Below are positions 15,896 through 25,516 of a stretch of 64,000 nt of DNA, piece after piece. A program made the position numbers and the translations under genes. Each line of letters starts with the position of its first letter. The stretch's first letter is position 1. The notes beneath the pieces are model-generated. The model was given only the letters and a program-made list of their open reading frames with translations. It was not told where the DNA came from and ran no database searches. The DNA lies in assembly GCF_022829295.1 (NCBI RefSeq), contig NZ_JAKSYH010000049.1, forward strand, positions 62,001 through 126,000. Direction: 5' to 3'. The DNA is from Methylobacterium sp. J-088 (GTDB taxonomy: Bacteria; Pseudomonadota; Alphaproteobacteria; Rhizobiales; Beijerinckiaceae).

Positions 15896-17512
15896 ATGAC
15901 AAGAGTTCTTCCATCCCGTCGCACACTGATGGTCGGCGGTGTGACAATAGCCGCGCTCAGCGCGATCGAAGGAGCGTGGGCAGCGAGTGAGCCCGGCAGC
16001 CTGACCTACGGCATCTCGATGACCGACCTGCCGCTCACCACTGGTCAGCCGGACCGGGGCGCGGGCGGCTACCAGTTCACCGGTCTGACCCTCTACGACC
16101 CGCTGGTCGCCTGGGAGCTCGACGTCGCGAACCGGCCGGGCAAGATGATCCCCGGGCTCGCCACCTCTTGGGAGAGTGACCCGGCCGACCCAAAGGTCTG
16201 GACCTTCCACCTCCGCGATGGGGTGATGTTTCACGACGGCTCGGCCTTCGATGCCGACGCGGTGATCTGGAACTTCGACAAGGTGCTCAACAAGGAGGCG
16301 CCGCATTTCGACCAGCGGCAGGCCGCCCAGGTCCGCCCGCGCGTGCCAGGCGTGGCGAGCTACCGGAAACTCGACGCAAAGACCGTCCAGGTGACGACCA
16401 AGGCGCCCGACAGCCTGTTTCCCTACCAGATGCTCTGGTTCCTGATCTCCTCGCCGGCGCAATACGAGAAGGTCGGACGCGACTGGGCGAAGTTCGCCTT
16501 CGAGCCGTCGGGCACCGGGCCGTTCCGGATGGGGCAGCTCGTCCCGCGGGTGCGGCTCGAACTACTGCCGAATGCAGGGTACTGGAACCCCAAGCGGGTC
16601 CCGAAGCTCGCCAAGCTCACACTCACCTGCGTGCCGGAGGATCTCGCCCGGGTGAACGCACTCCTGTCGGGCAATGTCGACCTGATCGAGTTGCCGGCGC
16701 CCGATGCTGTGCCGCGCCTCAAGGGCGCCGGCATGCGCATCGTCGGCAACGACACACCGCATGTCTGGAACTATCATCTCTCGATGCTGGAGGGTTCGCC
16801 CTGGCGGGACCTGCGCCTGCGCAAGGCCGCCAACCTCGCTGTCGACCGCGCGGGCGTGGTCCAGCTCATGGGCGGCCTCGCCCAGCCGGCCGTCGGGCAG
16901 GTGCTACAATCGAGCCCGTGGTTCGGCAAGCCGAGCTTCCAGATCAAGACCGACGCCGATGCGGCGCGCAAGCTCGTCGAGGAAGCGGGCTTCTCGGTGA
17001 AGAACCCCGTCAAGGCCACGATCCTGATCCCGACCGGCGGCACCGGTCAGATGCTGTCTTTGCCGATCAACGAGTTCATCCAACAGGGCTGGGCCGAGAT
17101 TGGCATCCAGGTCGAATTCAAGACGGTCGAGCAGGAGGTGGCCTACACGGCCTGGCGTCAGGGCGCGGGGGATCCGAGTCTCAAGGGGGTCACGGCGAGT
17201 AACGTTGCCTACGTCACCACGGATCCGTTCAACGCAATCCTGCGCTTCTATGATTCGAGGCAGATCGCCCCGATCGGCGTGAACTGGAGCCACTACCGCA
17301 ATCCAGAGGTCGACGCCCTCTGCGACAAGGTGAAGGCCACGTTCGATGCGGACGAGCAGAACAGGCTGCTGGCGCGGATCCACTAGATCGTCGTGGACGA
17401 CGCGGTCCAGGTCTGGGTGGTCCACGACACCAATCCCCATGCGCTTTCGCCGCGGGTGAAGGATTATGTGCAGGCCCAGCACTGGTTCCAGGATCTCTCG
17501 ACTTTCGCCTGA
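15896..17512 (+). pseudogene. peptide-type ABC substrate-binding protein (SBP family 5) with internal amber codon
   Basis: Periplasmic binding protein of the dipeptide/oligopeptide (DppA/OppA) family. A Tat-like signal (PSRRTLMVGG, cleaved near AWA) is followed by YDPLVAWELD, WTFHLRDGVMFHDGSAFDAD, FEPSGTGPFRMGQL and LRKAANLAVDRAGVV. Translation meets TAG at 17384-17386 after LLARIH, where homologues have a Gln or Glu codon; the same frame then continues for 41 codons with IVVDDAVQVWVVHDTNPHAL and ends at TGA 17510-17512, directly inside a terminator hairpin. A CAG to TAG change best explains it. No permease or ATPase gene adjoins; the neighbour is a gamma-glutamyltransferase homologue. Confidence 0.85.
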
Positions 17513-17551
17513 GGCTGGCGCGCCGCGACCCGACAGCCTCAGGCATGTTTC
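17507..17551 (+). terminator. rho-independent terminator after the SBP gene
   Basis: GCCTGAGGCTG (17507-17517) and CAGCCTCAGGC (17534-17544) pair perfectly over 11 bases with a 16-base loop, followed by ATGTTTCTTTC. The left arm includes the SBP stop codon. It separates the SBP from the gene at 17573 and marks the original gene end. Confidence 0.75.
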
Positions 17552-17572
17552 TTTCGAACGGATGATCTGGCG

Positions 17573-19357
17573 ATGACAGGACTCCAGAGCCCCCGCGCCT
17601 TTCGCGCGATGCCGACCGATACCGTCACCTTCCACCCGCGCATCTTCGGGCAGCACGGAGCGGTGGCGGCCGAGCACTACCTCGCCCCAATGGCGGGCAT
17701 CGAGATCATGAAGGCTGGCGGCACCGCCGTCGATGCCGCCGTGGCCGCCTGCCTCGTCGAGGGCGTGGTCAACCCGCAGATGCATACGATCGGAGGCGAA
17801 ATCCCGATCCTGATTGCCGCGCCCGGCGAGGCCGGGGTGGTCTGCGTCAACGGCAACACCGTCGCGCCGGCGACTGCGACGCCAGAGGCGTTCTTGCGGC
17901 GCGGGTACGACAAGGTTCCCCCGGATGGGCCGTTGGCTGCGGGCGTTCCGGGTGCGCCTGGGGCGTTGTTAGAGGCGTTGCGCCGCTACGGCCGCCTCAG
18001 CTTCGCCGATGTAAGCGCTCCGGCACGCGATCTGGCGCGCGGCGGTTTCCCGGTCCATTCCGGGCTGCTGCGCCAGCACAAGTTCGGCATCCTCGACAAC
18101 GCAGAGCGCTTCCAGCGAGAGTGGCAGGGATCGGCAGCCGTATACCTGCCGGGCGGACAGCCGCCTCAAGAGGGCGCCATCATCTGCAACCCAGCCCTGG
18201 CCGGCATGCTCGACTTTATGGCCAACGAGGAACGCCGGACAGGCGGATCGCGCGAGACCGGCCTACACGCAGCGTTTGAGGCCTTCTACAAGGGCGACAT
18301 TGCCGCCGAGATCACCGCGTTCGTCGCCCGGCACGACGGCTTCCTCACCCGCGAAGATCTCGCGCGCTTCGAAGTACCGGTCGAGCGCCCTCTGTCGGTC
18401 CGCTACGCGGGGATAGACCTATACAAATGTGGACCTTGGACCCAAGGGCCTGCAGTCCTTCAGACCCTGTCGATCCTCAAGAATTTCGACCTCGCGGCGC
18501 TCGGCCACAACTCCGCCGCTTACGTGCATCTCGTCGTTGAGGCGATGAAGCTGGCTTTCGCGGACCGGGAGCAGTTCTACGGCGACCCCCTGCAGGTCTC
18601 AGTGCCGACAGAGACGTTGATCTCCGACGCTTACGGCTCGCTGCGCGCCGCGCTCGTGGGGGAGTATGCCGACCGCAGTCTGCGTCCGGGCGACGCTTGG
18701 GCGGGTACGGCCCTTCTGCCGCCCGAAGAGCGGCTCGGCGGCTTGTCCTGGGGACCTGGCACAGTCCACGTCGACGCGATGGACCAGGCCGGTTACACCG
18801 CCGCATTCACGCCGAGCGGGGCGTGGATCAAGAGTGCTGAGGTCGTTCCAGCCCTCGGCTTTCCCCTCGGCGTGCGCCTCTCCAACTTCCAGCTGCAGCC
18901 CGCGCATCACCCCAACGTCATCGCGCCCTTCAAACGTCCGCGGACGACCATCAGCCCGAGCCTCGCCCTGAAGGACGGTAAGCCCTGGCTCGCCTTCGGC
19001 AGCATGGGCGGTGACCAGCAGGACCAGTGGCAGTTGCAGTTTTTCCTGAACCGCGTCGTGTTCGGCATGCCGCTCCAAGCAGCGATCGAGGCGCCGAAGT
19101 TCTCCAGTGAGCACTTCCCGGCGCTGTTCCACCCCCACGACTTCTACCTCAACCGCCTGCGGATCGAGACGAGCGTCGGCCGAGACACCCTGGACGGGCT
19201 CGCCGCCCGCGGCCACGAGATCGATCCCGCGCCGCCCTGGACGGAGGGCTACCTGTGCGGGACCGAGCGACATCTGGAGACGGGGGTTCTTGAGGCTGGG
19301 TCCGATCCGCGCGGCAACAAGTCGGAGGTGTTTCCCGCCTTCGCTTTGGCCTATTGA
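17573..19357 (+). CDS. gamma-glutamyltransferase family protein
   Basis: Ntn-hydrolase fold protein of 594 residues related to gamma-glutamyltranspeptidase (YwrD-like). N-terminal landmark GQHGAVAAEHYLAPMAGIEI, HTIGGEIPILIAAPG, GFPVHSGLLRQ and GPWTQGPAVLQTLSILKNFD belong to the large subunit; the nucleophile Thr is expected at residue 397 in GTVHVDAMDQAGYTAAFTPS, after which SMGGDQQDQWQLQFFLNRVV marks the small subunit. No clear signal peptide is seen, so it may be cytosolic and act on gamma-glutamyl or other acylated amines. The upstream SBP may once have provided its substrate. The usual activity is plausible because the nucleophile is conserved. Confidence 0.85.
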   Translation: MTGLQSPRAFRAMPTDTVTFHPRIFGQHGAVAAEHYLAPMAGIEIMKAGGTAVDAAVAACLVEGVVNPQMHTIGGEIPILIAAPGEAGVVCVNGNTVAPATATPEAFLRRGYDKVPPDGPLAAGVPGAPGALLEALRRYGRLSFADVSAPARDLARGGFPVHSGLLRQHKFGILDNAERFQREWQGSAAVYLPGGQPPQEGAIICNPALAGMLDFMANEERRTGGSRETGLHAAFEAFYKGDIAAEITAFVARHDGFLTREDLARFEVPVERPLSVRYAGIDLYKCGPWTQGPAVLQTLSILKNFDLAALGHNSAAYVHLVVEAMKLAFADREQFYGDPLQVSVPTETLISDAYGSLRAALVGEYADRSLRPGDAWAGTALLPPEERLGGLSWGPGTVHVDAMDQAGYTAAFTPSGAWIKSAEVVPALGFPLGVRLSNFQLQPAHHPNVIAPFKRPRTTISPSLALKDGKPWLAFGSMGGDQQDQWQLQFFLNRVVFGMPLQAAIEAPKFSSEHFPALFHPHDFYLNRLRIETSVGRDTLDGLAARGHEIDPAPPWTEGYLCGTERHLETGVLEAGSDPRGNKSEVFPAFALAY

Positions 19358-19588
19358 AGCGTCGAATGGATCGACAGAACTGACTTGGCGTCGTTAGCGA
19401 TACGGAGATGCAGACAGGCGCCTCAGGCCAAACCTCACGATAGGAGCTGTCGGCGCCCATCTCCCCTGCACGTCGCCCAGGCCTTCGGCACCCGGAAGGA
19501 CAAGCAGCGATAGCCGCACGACCCTCGGCAGCCTCGCAAAGGCACCAATGTGTGAGAAGGTTGGCGGACAGAAATTGACCTGAGGCCC

Positions 19589-19660
19589 GGAAGCAGACCT
19601 TCAGCTTTGCGCCCATTCCGGCCATTCAGCCGAATTTTGTAGTATCCGAGAAGCAGACGC
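19589..19660. repeat. dispersed intergenic repeat, copy A
   Basis: Begins GGAAGCAGACCTTCAGCTTT and ends AGAAGCAGAC, sharing GGAA..GGAC.TTC.GCTTTGCGCCCA..CCGG and a terminal AGAAGC.GACG with copy B at 24466. It occupies the otherwise empty interval between the GGT-like gene (ends 19357) and the LysR gene (ends 19688); I see nothing else in that 330-base stretch. Confidence 0.55.
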
Positions 19661-19687
19661 TGCGAAGCGGTCCATGGTGGATTCGGA

Positions 19688-20608
19688 TCAGACCTTCGCT
19701 TCCGACATGGCCTCTCCGATCAGCCAGTCACGAAACGCGTTGATGGTCCGGTCCTGCACGTCCTGGGGGCGGCAGACAACGTAGTAGGCCAACACACAAT
19801 CGAGGACGGGCCCGAAGGGACGGACAAGCCGGCGATCCTTCAGATCCTGCTCAGCGAGCGTTGTTCGGCCCAAGGCAACACCGTGGCCCGCCATCGCCAT
19901 GCGGTAGGCCGCAGCGGAGTCGTTGATGCGAAGACCGCGCTCGCTCTCAGACACGTCCAGCCCAGCCGCGAGTTGCCAGTCCCTCCAAGTGCGGAAGGCT
20001 GCCGTCGAGGCCATGGACGTGTCGTGGATGAGAGGATGGTGCCGCAGATCGGCGGGCGTTCGCAGCGCGTTGGGACCTTCTAGCAACGCCGGGCTGCACA
20101 CCGGGAAGAATGCGTCGCGAGCGAAGGGAAACGCCACCAGCCCCGACCACATGCCGGCCCCGTAGCGGATGCCGACATCGACGGGCTGGCTGGCGAAATC
20201 CACCAGGGCGGTGCTGGTGTCGATCAGCAACTCACAATCGGAGTGTTGCCGGTTGAACCCGTCAAGGCGGTGCAGAAGCCACTTGTCGGCAAAAGCGCTC
20301 GGCACGGTCACCGACAGGATCCGACGCTTCCGAGCCGAACGCAGCCGGTCCATGGCGGCCGACAGACAGGCAAACCCTGTCTGCAAGTCCGGGATCGCGG
20401 CCTTCGCCGCCTCAGTCACGACCAGTCGGGCCGGTCCTGACTGAGCGCGATGGAACAGCTCGACGCCGAGGTTCTCCTCAAGCCGCCTGACCAATTGCCC
20501 CACGGCGGCAGGGGTGACGTTCAGCTCCTGCGCGGCCAGCGCGAAGCTCTGGTGGCGTGCCGCCGCTTCGAAGGCGCGTAGCGCGTTGAGGTGATCGGGA
20601 GCTCTCAT
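19688..20608 (-). CDS. LysR-family regulator (GcvA-like)
   Basis: Regulator of 306 residues with the N-terminal LysR HTH (LNALRAFEAAARHQSFALAA, then AQELNVTPAAVGQLVRRLEE) of the GcvA subgroup, and an effector domain with VDVGIRYGAGMWSGLVAFPF. GcvA-type proteins control amino-acid or beta-lactamase genes. The ATG at 20608 starts exactly at the family N-terminus (MRAPDHLNALRAFE); an upstream in-frame ATG at 20644 adds 12 residues. It is divergent from the SDR gene at 20740, the likely target. Confidence 0.86.
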   Translation of the reverse strand: MRAPDHLNALRAFEAAARHQSFALAAQELNVTPAAVGQLVRRLEENLGVELFHRAQSGPARLVVTEAAKAAIPDLQTGFACLSAAMDRLRSARKRRILSVTVPSAFADKWLLHRLDGFNRQHSDCELLIDTSTALVDFASQPVDVGIRYGAGMWSGLVAFPFARDAFFPVCSPALLEGPNALRTPADLRHHPLIHDTSMASTAAFRTWRDWQLAAGLDVSESERGLRINDSAAAYRMAMAGHGVALGRTTLAEQDLKDRRLVRPFGPVLDCVLAYYVVCRPQDVQDRTINAFRDWLIGEAMSEAKV

Positions 20609-20739
20609 GCGCAAAACATTATCTATTCCGGCGGGCGAGAACATCCCGTTTGAGGCGCCCGGCGACCGGGGTCATATTCCTCCCCACGGAACGCGCGCTC
20701 CGACTTTCACGAGTGTTTTTGGAAGTCCGGAGGATAGTC

Positions 20740-21486
20740 ATGAAGCTCAACGATAAGATCGCGCTCGTCACCGGCGGCACGTCCGGCATCGGCCTTGCTG
20801 CCGCTGCCCTGTTTCGGCGCGAGGGCGCCAAGGTCATCGTGGTCGGCACGGATCCCAGGCGGCTGAAAGCGGCGGAAGCGCAACTCGGTACAGGTAGCCT
20901 CGCCATCGCGGCGAACCTGCGCTGTTCCGCTGACATCGACCGTGTCATCGCGGGTGTGCGGGAGCGCTATGGCCGTATCGACGTCCTGTTCGCTAATGCG
21001 GGCCTTGGGAGAGCCGCACCGCTGGAAGCTGTGACCGAGGTCGACTTGGACGAGCAGTTCGAGGTCAACTTCAAGGGAGTGTTCTTCACCATCCAGAAGG
21101 CGGTTCCGCTAATGAGCAAGGGCAGCAGCGTCGTGCTCACCACCTCCTTCCTGAACACGAAGGGCACGCCGGGTCTGTCGATCTTGTCGGCCAGCAAGGC
21201 GGCCGTGCGCTCGCTGGCTCGGACGCTCGGCGCTGAGCTCGCGCCGCGCGGCATCCGGATCAACGCCGTGAGCCCCGGGCCAATCAGCACGCCGTTCGCC
21301 AGTAAGCTTGGCTTGAGCGAACAGGAGCTGAAGGCGTTTGCCGAAGGCGTCGAGGGACAGGTCCCCCTGCAACGCTTCGGCGAGGCCGACGAGGTCGCGC
21401 GGGCCGCCCTGTTCCTGGCGAGTGACGACAGCTCCTACATGACGGGGGCGGAAATCGTGGTCGACGGCGGTTTGTCCCAGTTCTGA
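20740..21486 (+). CDS. SDR family oxidoreductase with catalytic Tyr replaced by Leu
   Basis: Protein of 248 residues close to the YciK/BdcA-like glucose/3-oxoacyl reductase type SDRs: VTGGTSGIGLAAAALFRREG, LFANAGLGRAAPLEAV and the C-terminal YMTGAEIVVDGGLSQF are all there. In the active-site segment the DNA reads Gly-Leu-Ser-Ile-Leu-Ser-Ala-Ser-Lys; relatives have Tyr at the Leu preceding SASK, so the catalytic Tyr is missing while Lys remains. A GGAGG site at 20729 supports ATG 20740. Divergent from a LysR gene. Either inactive or altered in chemistry. Confidence 0.85.
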   Translation: MKLNDKIALVTGGTSGIGLAAAALFRREGAKVIVVGTDPRRLKAAEAQLGTGSLAIAANLRCSADIDRVIAGVRERYGRIDVLFANAGLGRAAPLEAVTEVDLDEQFEVNFKGVFFTIQKAVPLMSKGSSVVLTTSFLNTKGTPGLSILSASKAAVRSLARTLGAELAPRGIRINAVSPGPISTPFASKLGLSEQELKAFAEGVEGQVPLQRFGEADEVARAALFLASDDSSYMTGAEIVVDGGLSQF

Positions 21487-21907
21487 ACCTTCATCTCCCG
21501 ATCGATCGCGGCTCAGGGCGGGCTTTGGCTCGCCGGGAGCAGTCGCCCGGACCTTGATCGGTTCGGACTTACAATCGCGACCGGACTCCGTGTACGGTTC
21601 GCGGGGACCGGTGCTTCAGTAGCATCCGGGACTGTATTGGCTGGCCCGCAGCTCCTGATGCGGGGCGGCGGATTTCGCGCCAGCAGGCACGACGTGCGAT
21701 GCCGAAGCCCGAAGCCTTACTTCGGTCAATGCGCTTGGCGGTGCTGTAGTCAACGCCCGACGAGCTGAACCGGCGGCTCGATCAAAGGCGGCTGCCGGAC
21801 CACGATCCCGGCTCCTTTGGCGCAGATCCAAACGTTGAGGAGGTCCCGACGGCCGTCAGACGGGCCCCTGGGCGTGGTTGATGCACGCGCCCAGTAACCC
21901 GAGTTGT
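21487..21907. other. interval without recognisable gene
   Basis: About 420 bases between two convergent SDR genes. Short frames occur on both strands but none has a ribosome site or domain. No repeat copy or terminator with a T-run was identified. Confidence 0.5.
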
Positions 21908-22675
21908 TCAGAATGGGGGACGTCCGGGATCGTCCATCGTCAAGATGACGCCGGACGTGTAGCCGGACCGCGGAGAGGCTAGGAAGGCCACCGCGGCGGC
22001 GATCTCTTCGGGCTTGGCCGCGCGCCCGAATGCGGAGTCCTTGAACGCATCCTTCCAGCGTTCCGCATCGCCTGTCGTCCGTTCAGCCTTGGCGCGGAGA
22101 AGCATCTCGATGCGATCGGTCGCAACCGGACCTGGATTGATGCCCACGACACGCACGCCGTCGCGCGGGGATCGCGCTCCGAGGGCTCGCGTGAACGCCA
22201 TCAGGGCCGCGTTGCCGCTGCTGCCTGCGAGGTAGTTTGGCTCGGCCCGCTCACCTGCCGAGCCGATGACGTTGACGACGACGCCTCCGCGCTCCTTGAG
22301 CGTCGGGTAGAAAGCCCGGGTGAGATCGATGTAGCCGAAGACCTTCAGGTCCCAGGCGGACCGCCATGTCGCCGCATCCAGGGACAGGAGGTCGCCGGGC
22401 GGGATGGCGCCGGCATTGTTAACGAGGATGTCGATGCCCCCAACCTCGTGGACGACGCGCGCATGCTCGGCGGTGCGCGACAGGTCCGCGGCGATGGTCT
22501 GAACCTCCACGCCATGAGGGGCTTGGGCCTGCGCAGCGCGCGTGAGGCCAGCAGGGTCACGAGCGACCAGGACGAGGTCGCAGCCTTCCTCGGCAAGAAG
22601 GGCGGCGGTGGCCAGACCGATGCCCTTCGAACCGCCCGTGACGAGCGCACGCTTGCCTCTGAGATAGAGATCCAT
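21908..22675 (-). CDS. SDR family oxidoreductase, divergent active site
   Basis: Protein of 255 residues with a classical Rossmann start (ALVTGGSKGIGLATAALLAE), DILVNNAGAIPPGDLLSLDA, and the C-terminal GYTSGVILTMDDPG. The active-site block reads NYLAGSSGNAALMAFTRALG: a Tyr is present but the Lys four residues on is Ser, as in a known SDR subgroup with G(S/A)xGNA. Substrate unknown. It is followed at 22676-22872 by a short gap with no feature I recognise, and probably is transcribed separately from the cupin gene upstream. Confidence 0.82.
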   Translation of the reverse strand: MDLYLRGKRALVTGGSKGIGLATAALLAEEGCDLVLVARDPAGLTRAAQAQAPHGVEVQTIAADLSRTAEHARVVHEVGGIDILVNNAGAIPPGDLLSLDAATWRSAWDLKVFGYIDLTRAFYPTLKERGGVVVNVIGSAGERAEPNYLAGSSGNAALMAFTRALGARSPRDGVRVVGINPGPVATDRIEMLLRAKAERTTGDAERWKDAFKDSAFGRAAKPEEIAAAVAFLASPRSGYTSGVILTMDDPGRPPF

Positions 22676-22872
22676 TTCAAGATCCTCTCTGTGATTTGCA
22701 ACAGCGCCGCGTGGGCCGACATCAGCCTGGGCCGATCAGCGTGCTGTTCGTTGCCAGACAGCCCTCAATCAGCGGAAACGAGAAGTATGGGCTGGAGCCC
22801 CTGAAGGATGGCGCCCCGTCGGCGTTTCGACAGGGCTGACGAGGCACCAGCCACTTCGTTCCTGGTGCTTGC

Positions 22873-23319
22873 TCAGCCTGACGGCAGAAGCTCGATGCCG
22901 AAGCGTGAGGACAGGCTGGCGAGTCGCGCCAGTGCTTCCGCGTCGGGCGCCTGAGCAGATGCCAAGGCACCCGTAGCTTGGCCAGCCTCGCGGACGAACT
23001 GCTCGAAGCCGGACGGAGTGCAGAATACCAGGGCCCGGGCTGTCTCAGGGCCGGCGTTCCCTAGCCGATGAGCTTGGCCGCGAGGAAGGATCACGACCTC
23101 TCCGGCCGATAACGAGCGGGTCTCGCCCTCGGTCCAGACCTGAACCTGCCCGGATAGGACACAGATGGTCTCCTCCTCGTGCAGGTGCCGGTGCGGAGGC
23201 GTCCAAACGCTCGGTGGGTTGGTGATGCGAAGCAGCGAGAACTGGCGGCCGGTTTCCTCGCCGGCCACCAGGATGTCGACGAGCGTCCCTGCAAAGGCGA
23301 TGGTTTCATTCTGGCGCAT
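22873..23319 (-). CDS. cupin domain protein
   Basis: Single-domain cupin of 148 residues. Motif 1 is TPPHRHLHEEETICVLSGQV (His, His, Glu metal ligands visible) and motif 2 is EVVILPRGQAHRLGNAG with the last His. Such proteins may be dioxygenases, isomerases or sensors; nothing here distinguishes them. ATG 23319 with GGGGA upstream is preferred over an in-frame TTG at 23334. Divergent from a LysR regulator across a 79-base gap, so it is the probable regulated gene. Confidence 0.8.
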   Translation of the reverse strand: MRQNETIAFAGTLVDILVAGEETGRQFSLLRITNPPSVWTPPHRHLHEEETICVLSGQVQVWTEGETRSLSAGEVVILPRGQAHRLGNAGPETARALVFCTPSGFEQFVREAGQATGALASAQAPDAEALARLASLSSRFGIELLPSG

Positions 23320-23370
23320 CGGCGCGATCCCCAATGGTAGGACGCGGGGTGTAGGCCGGCCCTGGACATG

Positions 23371-23403
23371 AAGCGAGCTTCGCTGCTCTCATATCTGCAT
23401 GAG
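23371..23403. promoter_or_regulatory. candidate LysR operator between cupin and LysR genes
   Basis: Two small dyads lie in the divergent gap: AGCGAGCTTCGCT (arms AGCGA/TCGCT) and CTCATATCTGCATGAG (23388-23403), which contains the T-N11-A pattern typical of LysR sites and overlaps the LysR start codon, as expected for autoregulation. Confidence 0.35.
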
Positions 23404-24328
23404 TTCACGTCATGTGTCCGAGCGCGATCTCCGCCTGTTTCTGGTGCTCGATGCACTGCTGGATCATCGCAGTGTGACGCGGGCAGCAAGCGCCCTCGGT
23501 CTCACGCAGTCTGCGGTCAGCCACTCGCTGCGCGCCCTACGGGCCCGGTTCGGCGATCCGCTGCTGGTCCGGACCGGTAACGCGCTCAGCCCAACACCCC
23601 GGGCATTGGCGCTGCGCCCCGGCCTGTCGCTTGGACTGGCAGAGCTGGAACGCGTGCTCGGCCGGCAGGCCGCCTTCGATCCCGCGCAATCGACGCGGTG
23701 CTTCACGCTTGCGACGCCGGATCACCCGCAGTTCACGGTGTTGCCCGATCTCTTCGGACGGATCAGACGCGAAGCGCCCGGCCTCGATTTCCATGTGAGG
23801 TCGATCGGCTCAGGGCTCGCGGAGGACCTCGCCAGCGGCCAGCTGGATCTCGTCCTGGCCGGCGCGGAGGTGGAGCACCAACTGGCGCTGGATCGAGCGT
23901 TGATGCGCGCGCGCGTCATCTCCGAGCCGTTCCGCTGCGTGGTGCGGCGCGGTCATCCTGCGTTAGCGGTCGATCTCGACCTCGATACCTATGCAGCCCT
24001 GCCGCACGTGCTCGTCAGCACCACAGGTGGCAACACGGGCATCGTCGATGCAGCTCTGGCGGCAGTCGGGCGGCGCCGACGCGTCGCCATGACGGTGCCG
24101 AGTTTCCCGGCCGCGATCTGGATGGTCGCGGCTACAGACCTCATCGCGACCTTGCCGAAGGCGATCACCGATCGCGCGTCGCGGCACGAAGTCGAGATAA
24201 AAGAGCCGCCGATCATCCTGCCGTCGAGCGATGCCTATCTATGGTGGCACCCCCGTTTCCAACACGATCCTGGGCACAGCTGGTGGCGTCAGACGCTCAC
24301 GGATGCTTTTGCGGTCCTACGGCCGTGA
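23399..24328 (+). CDS. LysR-family regulator (NodD/LinR-like)
   Basis: Regulator of 309 residues. The HTH reads LRLFLVLDALLDHRSVTRAA then SALGLTQSAVSHSLRALRAR, with FGDPLLVRTGNALSPTPRAL, the signature of the NodD/LinR/PcaQ-type subgroup that often controls aromatic or halogenated compound catabolism. The effector domain ends in WWHPRFQHDPGHSWWRQTL, again typical. Divergent from the cupin gene. Effector unknown. Confidence 0.87.
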   Translation: MSSRHVSERDLRLFLVLDALLDHRSVTRAASALGLTQSAVSHSLRALRARFGDPLLVRTGNALSPTPRALALRPGLSLGLAELERVLGRQAAFDPAQSTRCFTLATPDHPQFTVLPDLFGRIRREAPGLDFHVRSIGSGLAEDLASGQLDLVLAGAEVEHQLALDRALMRARVISEPFRCVVRRGHPALAVDLDLDTYAALPHVLVSTTGGNTGIVDAALAAVGRRRRVAMTVPSFPAAIWMVAATDLIATLPKAITDRASRHEVEIKEPPIILPSSDAYLWWHPRFQHDPGHSWWRQTLTDAFAVLRP

Positions 24329-24465
24329 AGGCTGCGCCAGAGGATCGTGGTGTTCGTAGAGCCACTCACGACGGCAAACCGGACACGGCCGCTTAATCGG
24401 TCGCCCAGCAGGAAGCAGACAGGCCGCAGTCGTCCAGAATACGCCAGGCTGATTTGCCGTCGCGC

Positions 24466-24536
24466 GGAACCGGACGTTCGGCTTTGCGCCCAACCCGGAC
24501 ATCCTGCCGCAATGAAGTGCTTCCCAGAAGCGGACG
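24466..24536. repeat. dispersed intergenic repeat, copy B
   Basis: Begins GGAACCGGACGTTCGGCTTT, continues GCGCCCAACCCGGACATCC, and ends CCAGAAGCGGACG. Aligns along its length with copy A at 19589. It lies between the convergent LysR and EamA genes. Confidence 0.55.
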
Positions 24537-24563
24537 TCTCGCTCGTCCGCGTGCACCTGCGCG

Positions 24564-25502
24564 TCAGCGTACCAGGCCCGCGCTCGACGACGCGCAGGCC
24601 GTCGGGGACGTCGGCACCACCTTCCTCTGCAGAGCCAGGCCGACACCGCTCAGCGTCAGGACAAAGGCGAGCATCTGTCGCGATCCGATCGTCTCATGGA
24701 GCACCAGCGCAGCCGCGGCCGTGCCGATAATCGGCACCAACAGCATGCCCGTGGTGGCCATGCCTGTCGGCAGCCGGCGTAGGGCGGCCTGCCAGCTAAG
24801 GTAGCAGAGTGCGAGCGGGCCGATCGCCATGTAGCTGATGCCGGCTAGACTCGGCAGGCTCAGGCCCTTGATGTCGGACGCCTCGGTGAACAGGCTGATC
24901 AGCGTCATCGCAAGGCAGCCGAGCCCGACCTGCCACGCGGTGAGGGCGATCGGCGGTAAGCCGATCGGCCTTCGCTCAAGGATCGTTCCCAACGCGAACA
25001 GGATGGCCGCGGCCAGGGCGAGGGCGATGCCGGGCGCCTTCCGAAGGATCAGACCGGTTCCGGTGCCGTCGACGAGGACGCAGATACCGAGGATGCCGAG
25101 TGCGAGGGCCGCGAACCCGCGCTGGTCCGGACGCTCGCCGCGCAGAACCCAGGCGAGAAGCACGGCCCAGACCGGCATCGAGTACGCCAGGAGCGCCCCC
25201 TCCGGCACGGTGAGCCATCTCAGGGACAGACCGGTGAAACCCATCCAGGCGAAGACGTTGATCGCGGCGGCGAGACCGAGCCGTCCGAAAAGTGCGCGCG
25301 GCACCGTCAGGCGCTCACCGCGCCCGTAGGCGAGAAGGCCCAGTCCGGAGGCCGCGATGAGACCGGCGACGCCCCGCGCGAACAGCGGCGGCCAGTCTTG
25401 AGAGACCAGCTTGAGCACCGGCCAGTTGAGGCCCCAGCCCGTCGCGGTGGCGAGGAGGAAGAGCCGTCCGGCCTGCGTGCGTGTCACGCGAGGGAGTCGC
25501 AC
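24564..25502 (-). CDS. EamA/DMT-family permease
   Basis: Inner-membrane protein of 312 residues with ten predicted helices in two EamA repeats (starting TGWGLNWPVLKLVSQDWPPL and LAAAILFALGTILERRPIG). Family members export amino acids, purines or other metabolites. The GTG start at 25502 is 14 bases after the ferredoxin reductase stop, with GGGAG ten bases upstream, so it appears to be the last gene of the ABC-ferredoxin operon. That position suggests export of a product or by-product of the redox system. C-terminal 25 residues are a Ser/Ala-rich tail. Confidence 0.82.
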   Translation of the reverse strand: MRLPRVTRTQAGRLFLLATATGWGLNWPVLKLVSQDWPPLFARGVAGLIAASGLGLLAYGRGERLTVPRALFGRLGLAAAINVFAWMGFTGLSLRWLTVPEGALLAYSMPVWAVLLAWVLRGERPDQRGFAALALGILGICVLVDGTGTGLILRKAPGIALALAAAILFALGTILERRPIGLPPIALTAWQVGLGCLAMTLISLFTEASDIKGLSLPSLAGISYMAIGPLALCYLSWQAALRRLPTGMATTGMLLVPIIGTAAAALVLHETIGSRQMLAFVLTLSGVGLALQRKVVPTSPTACASSSAGLVR

Positions 25503-25516
25503 GAGATCCGGGCTCC

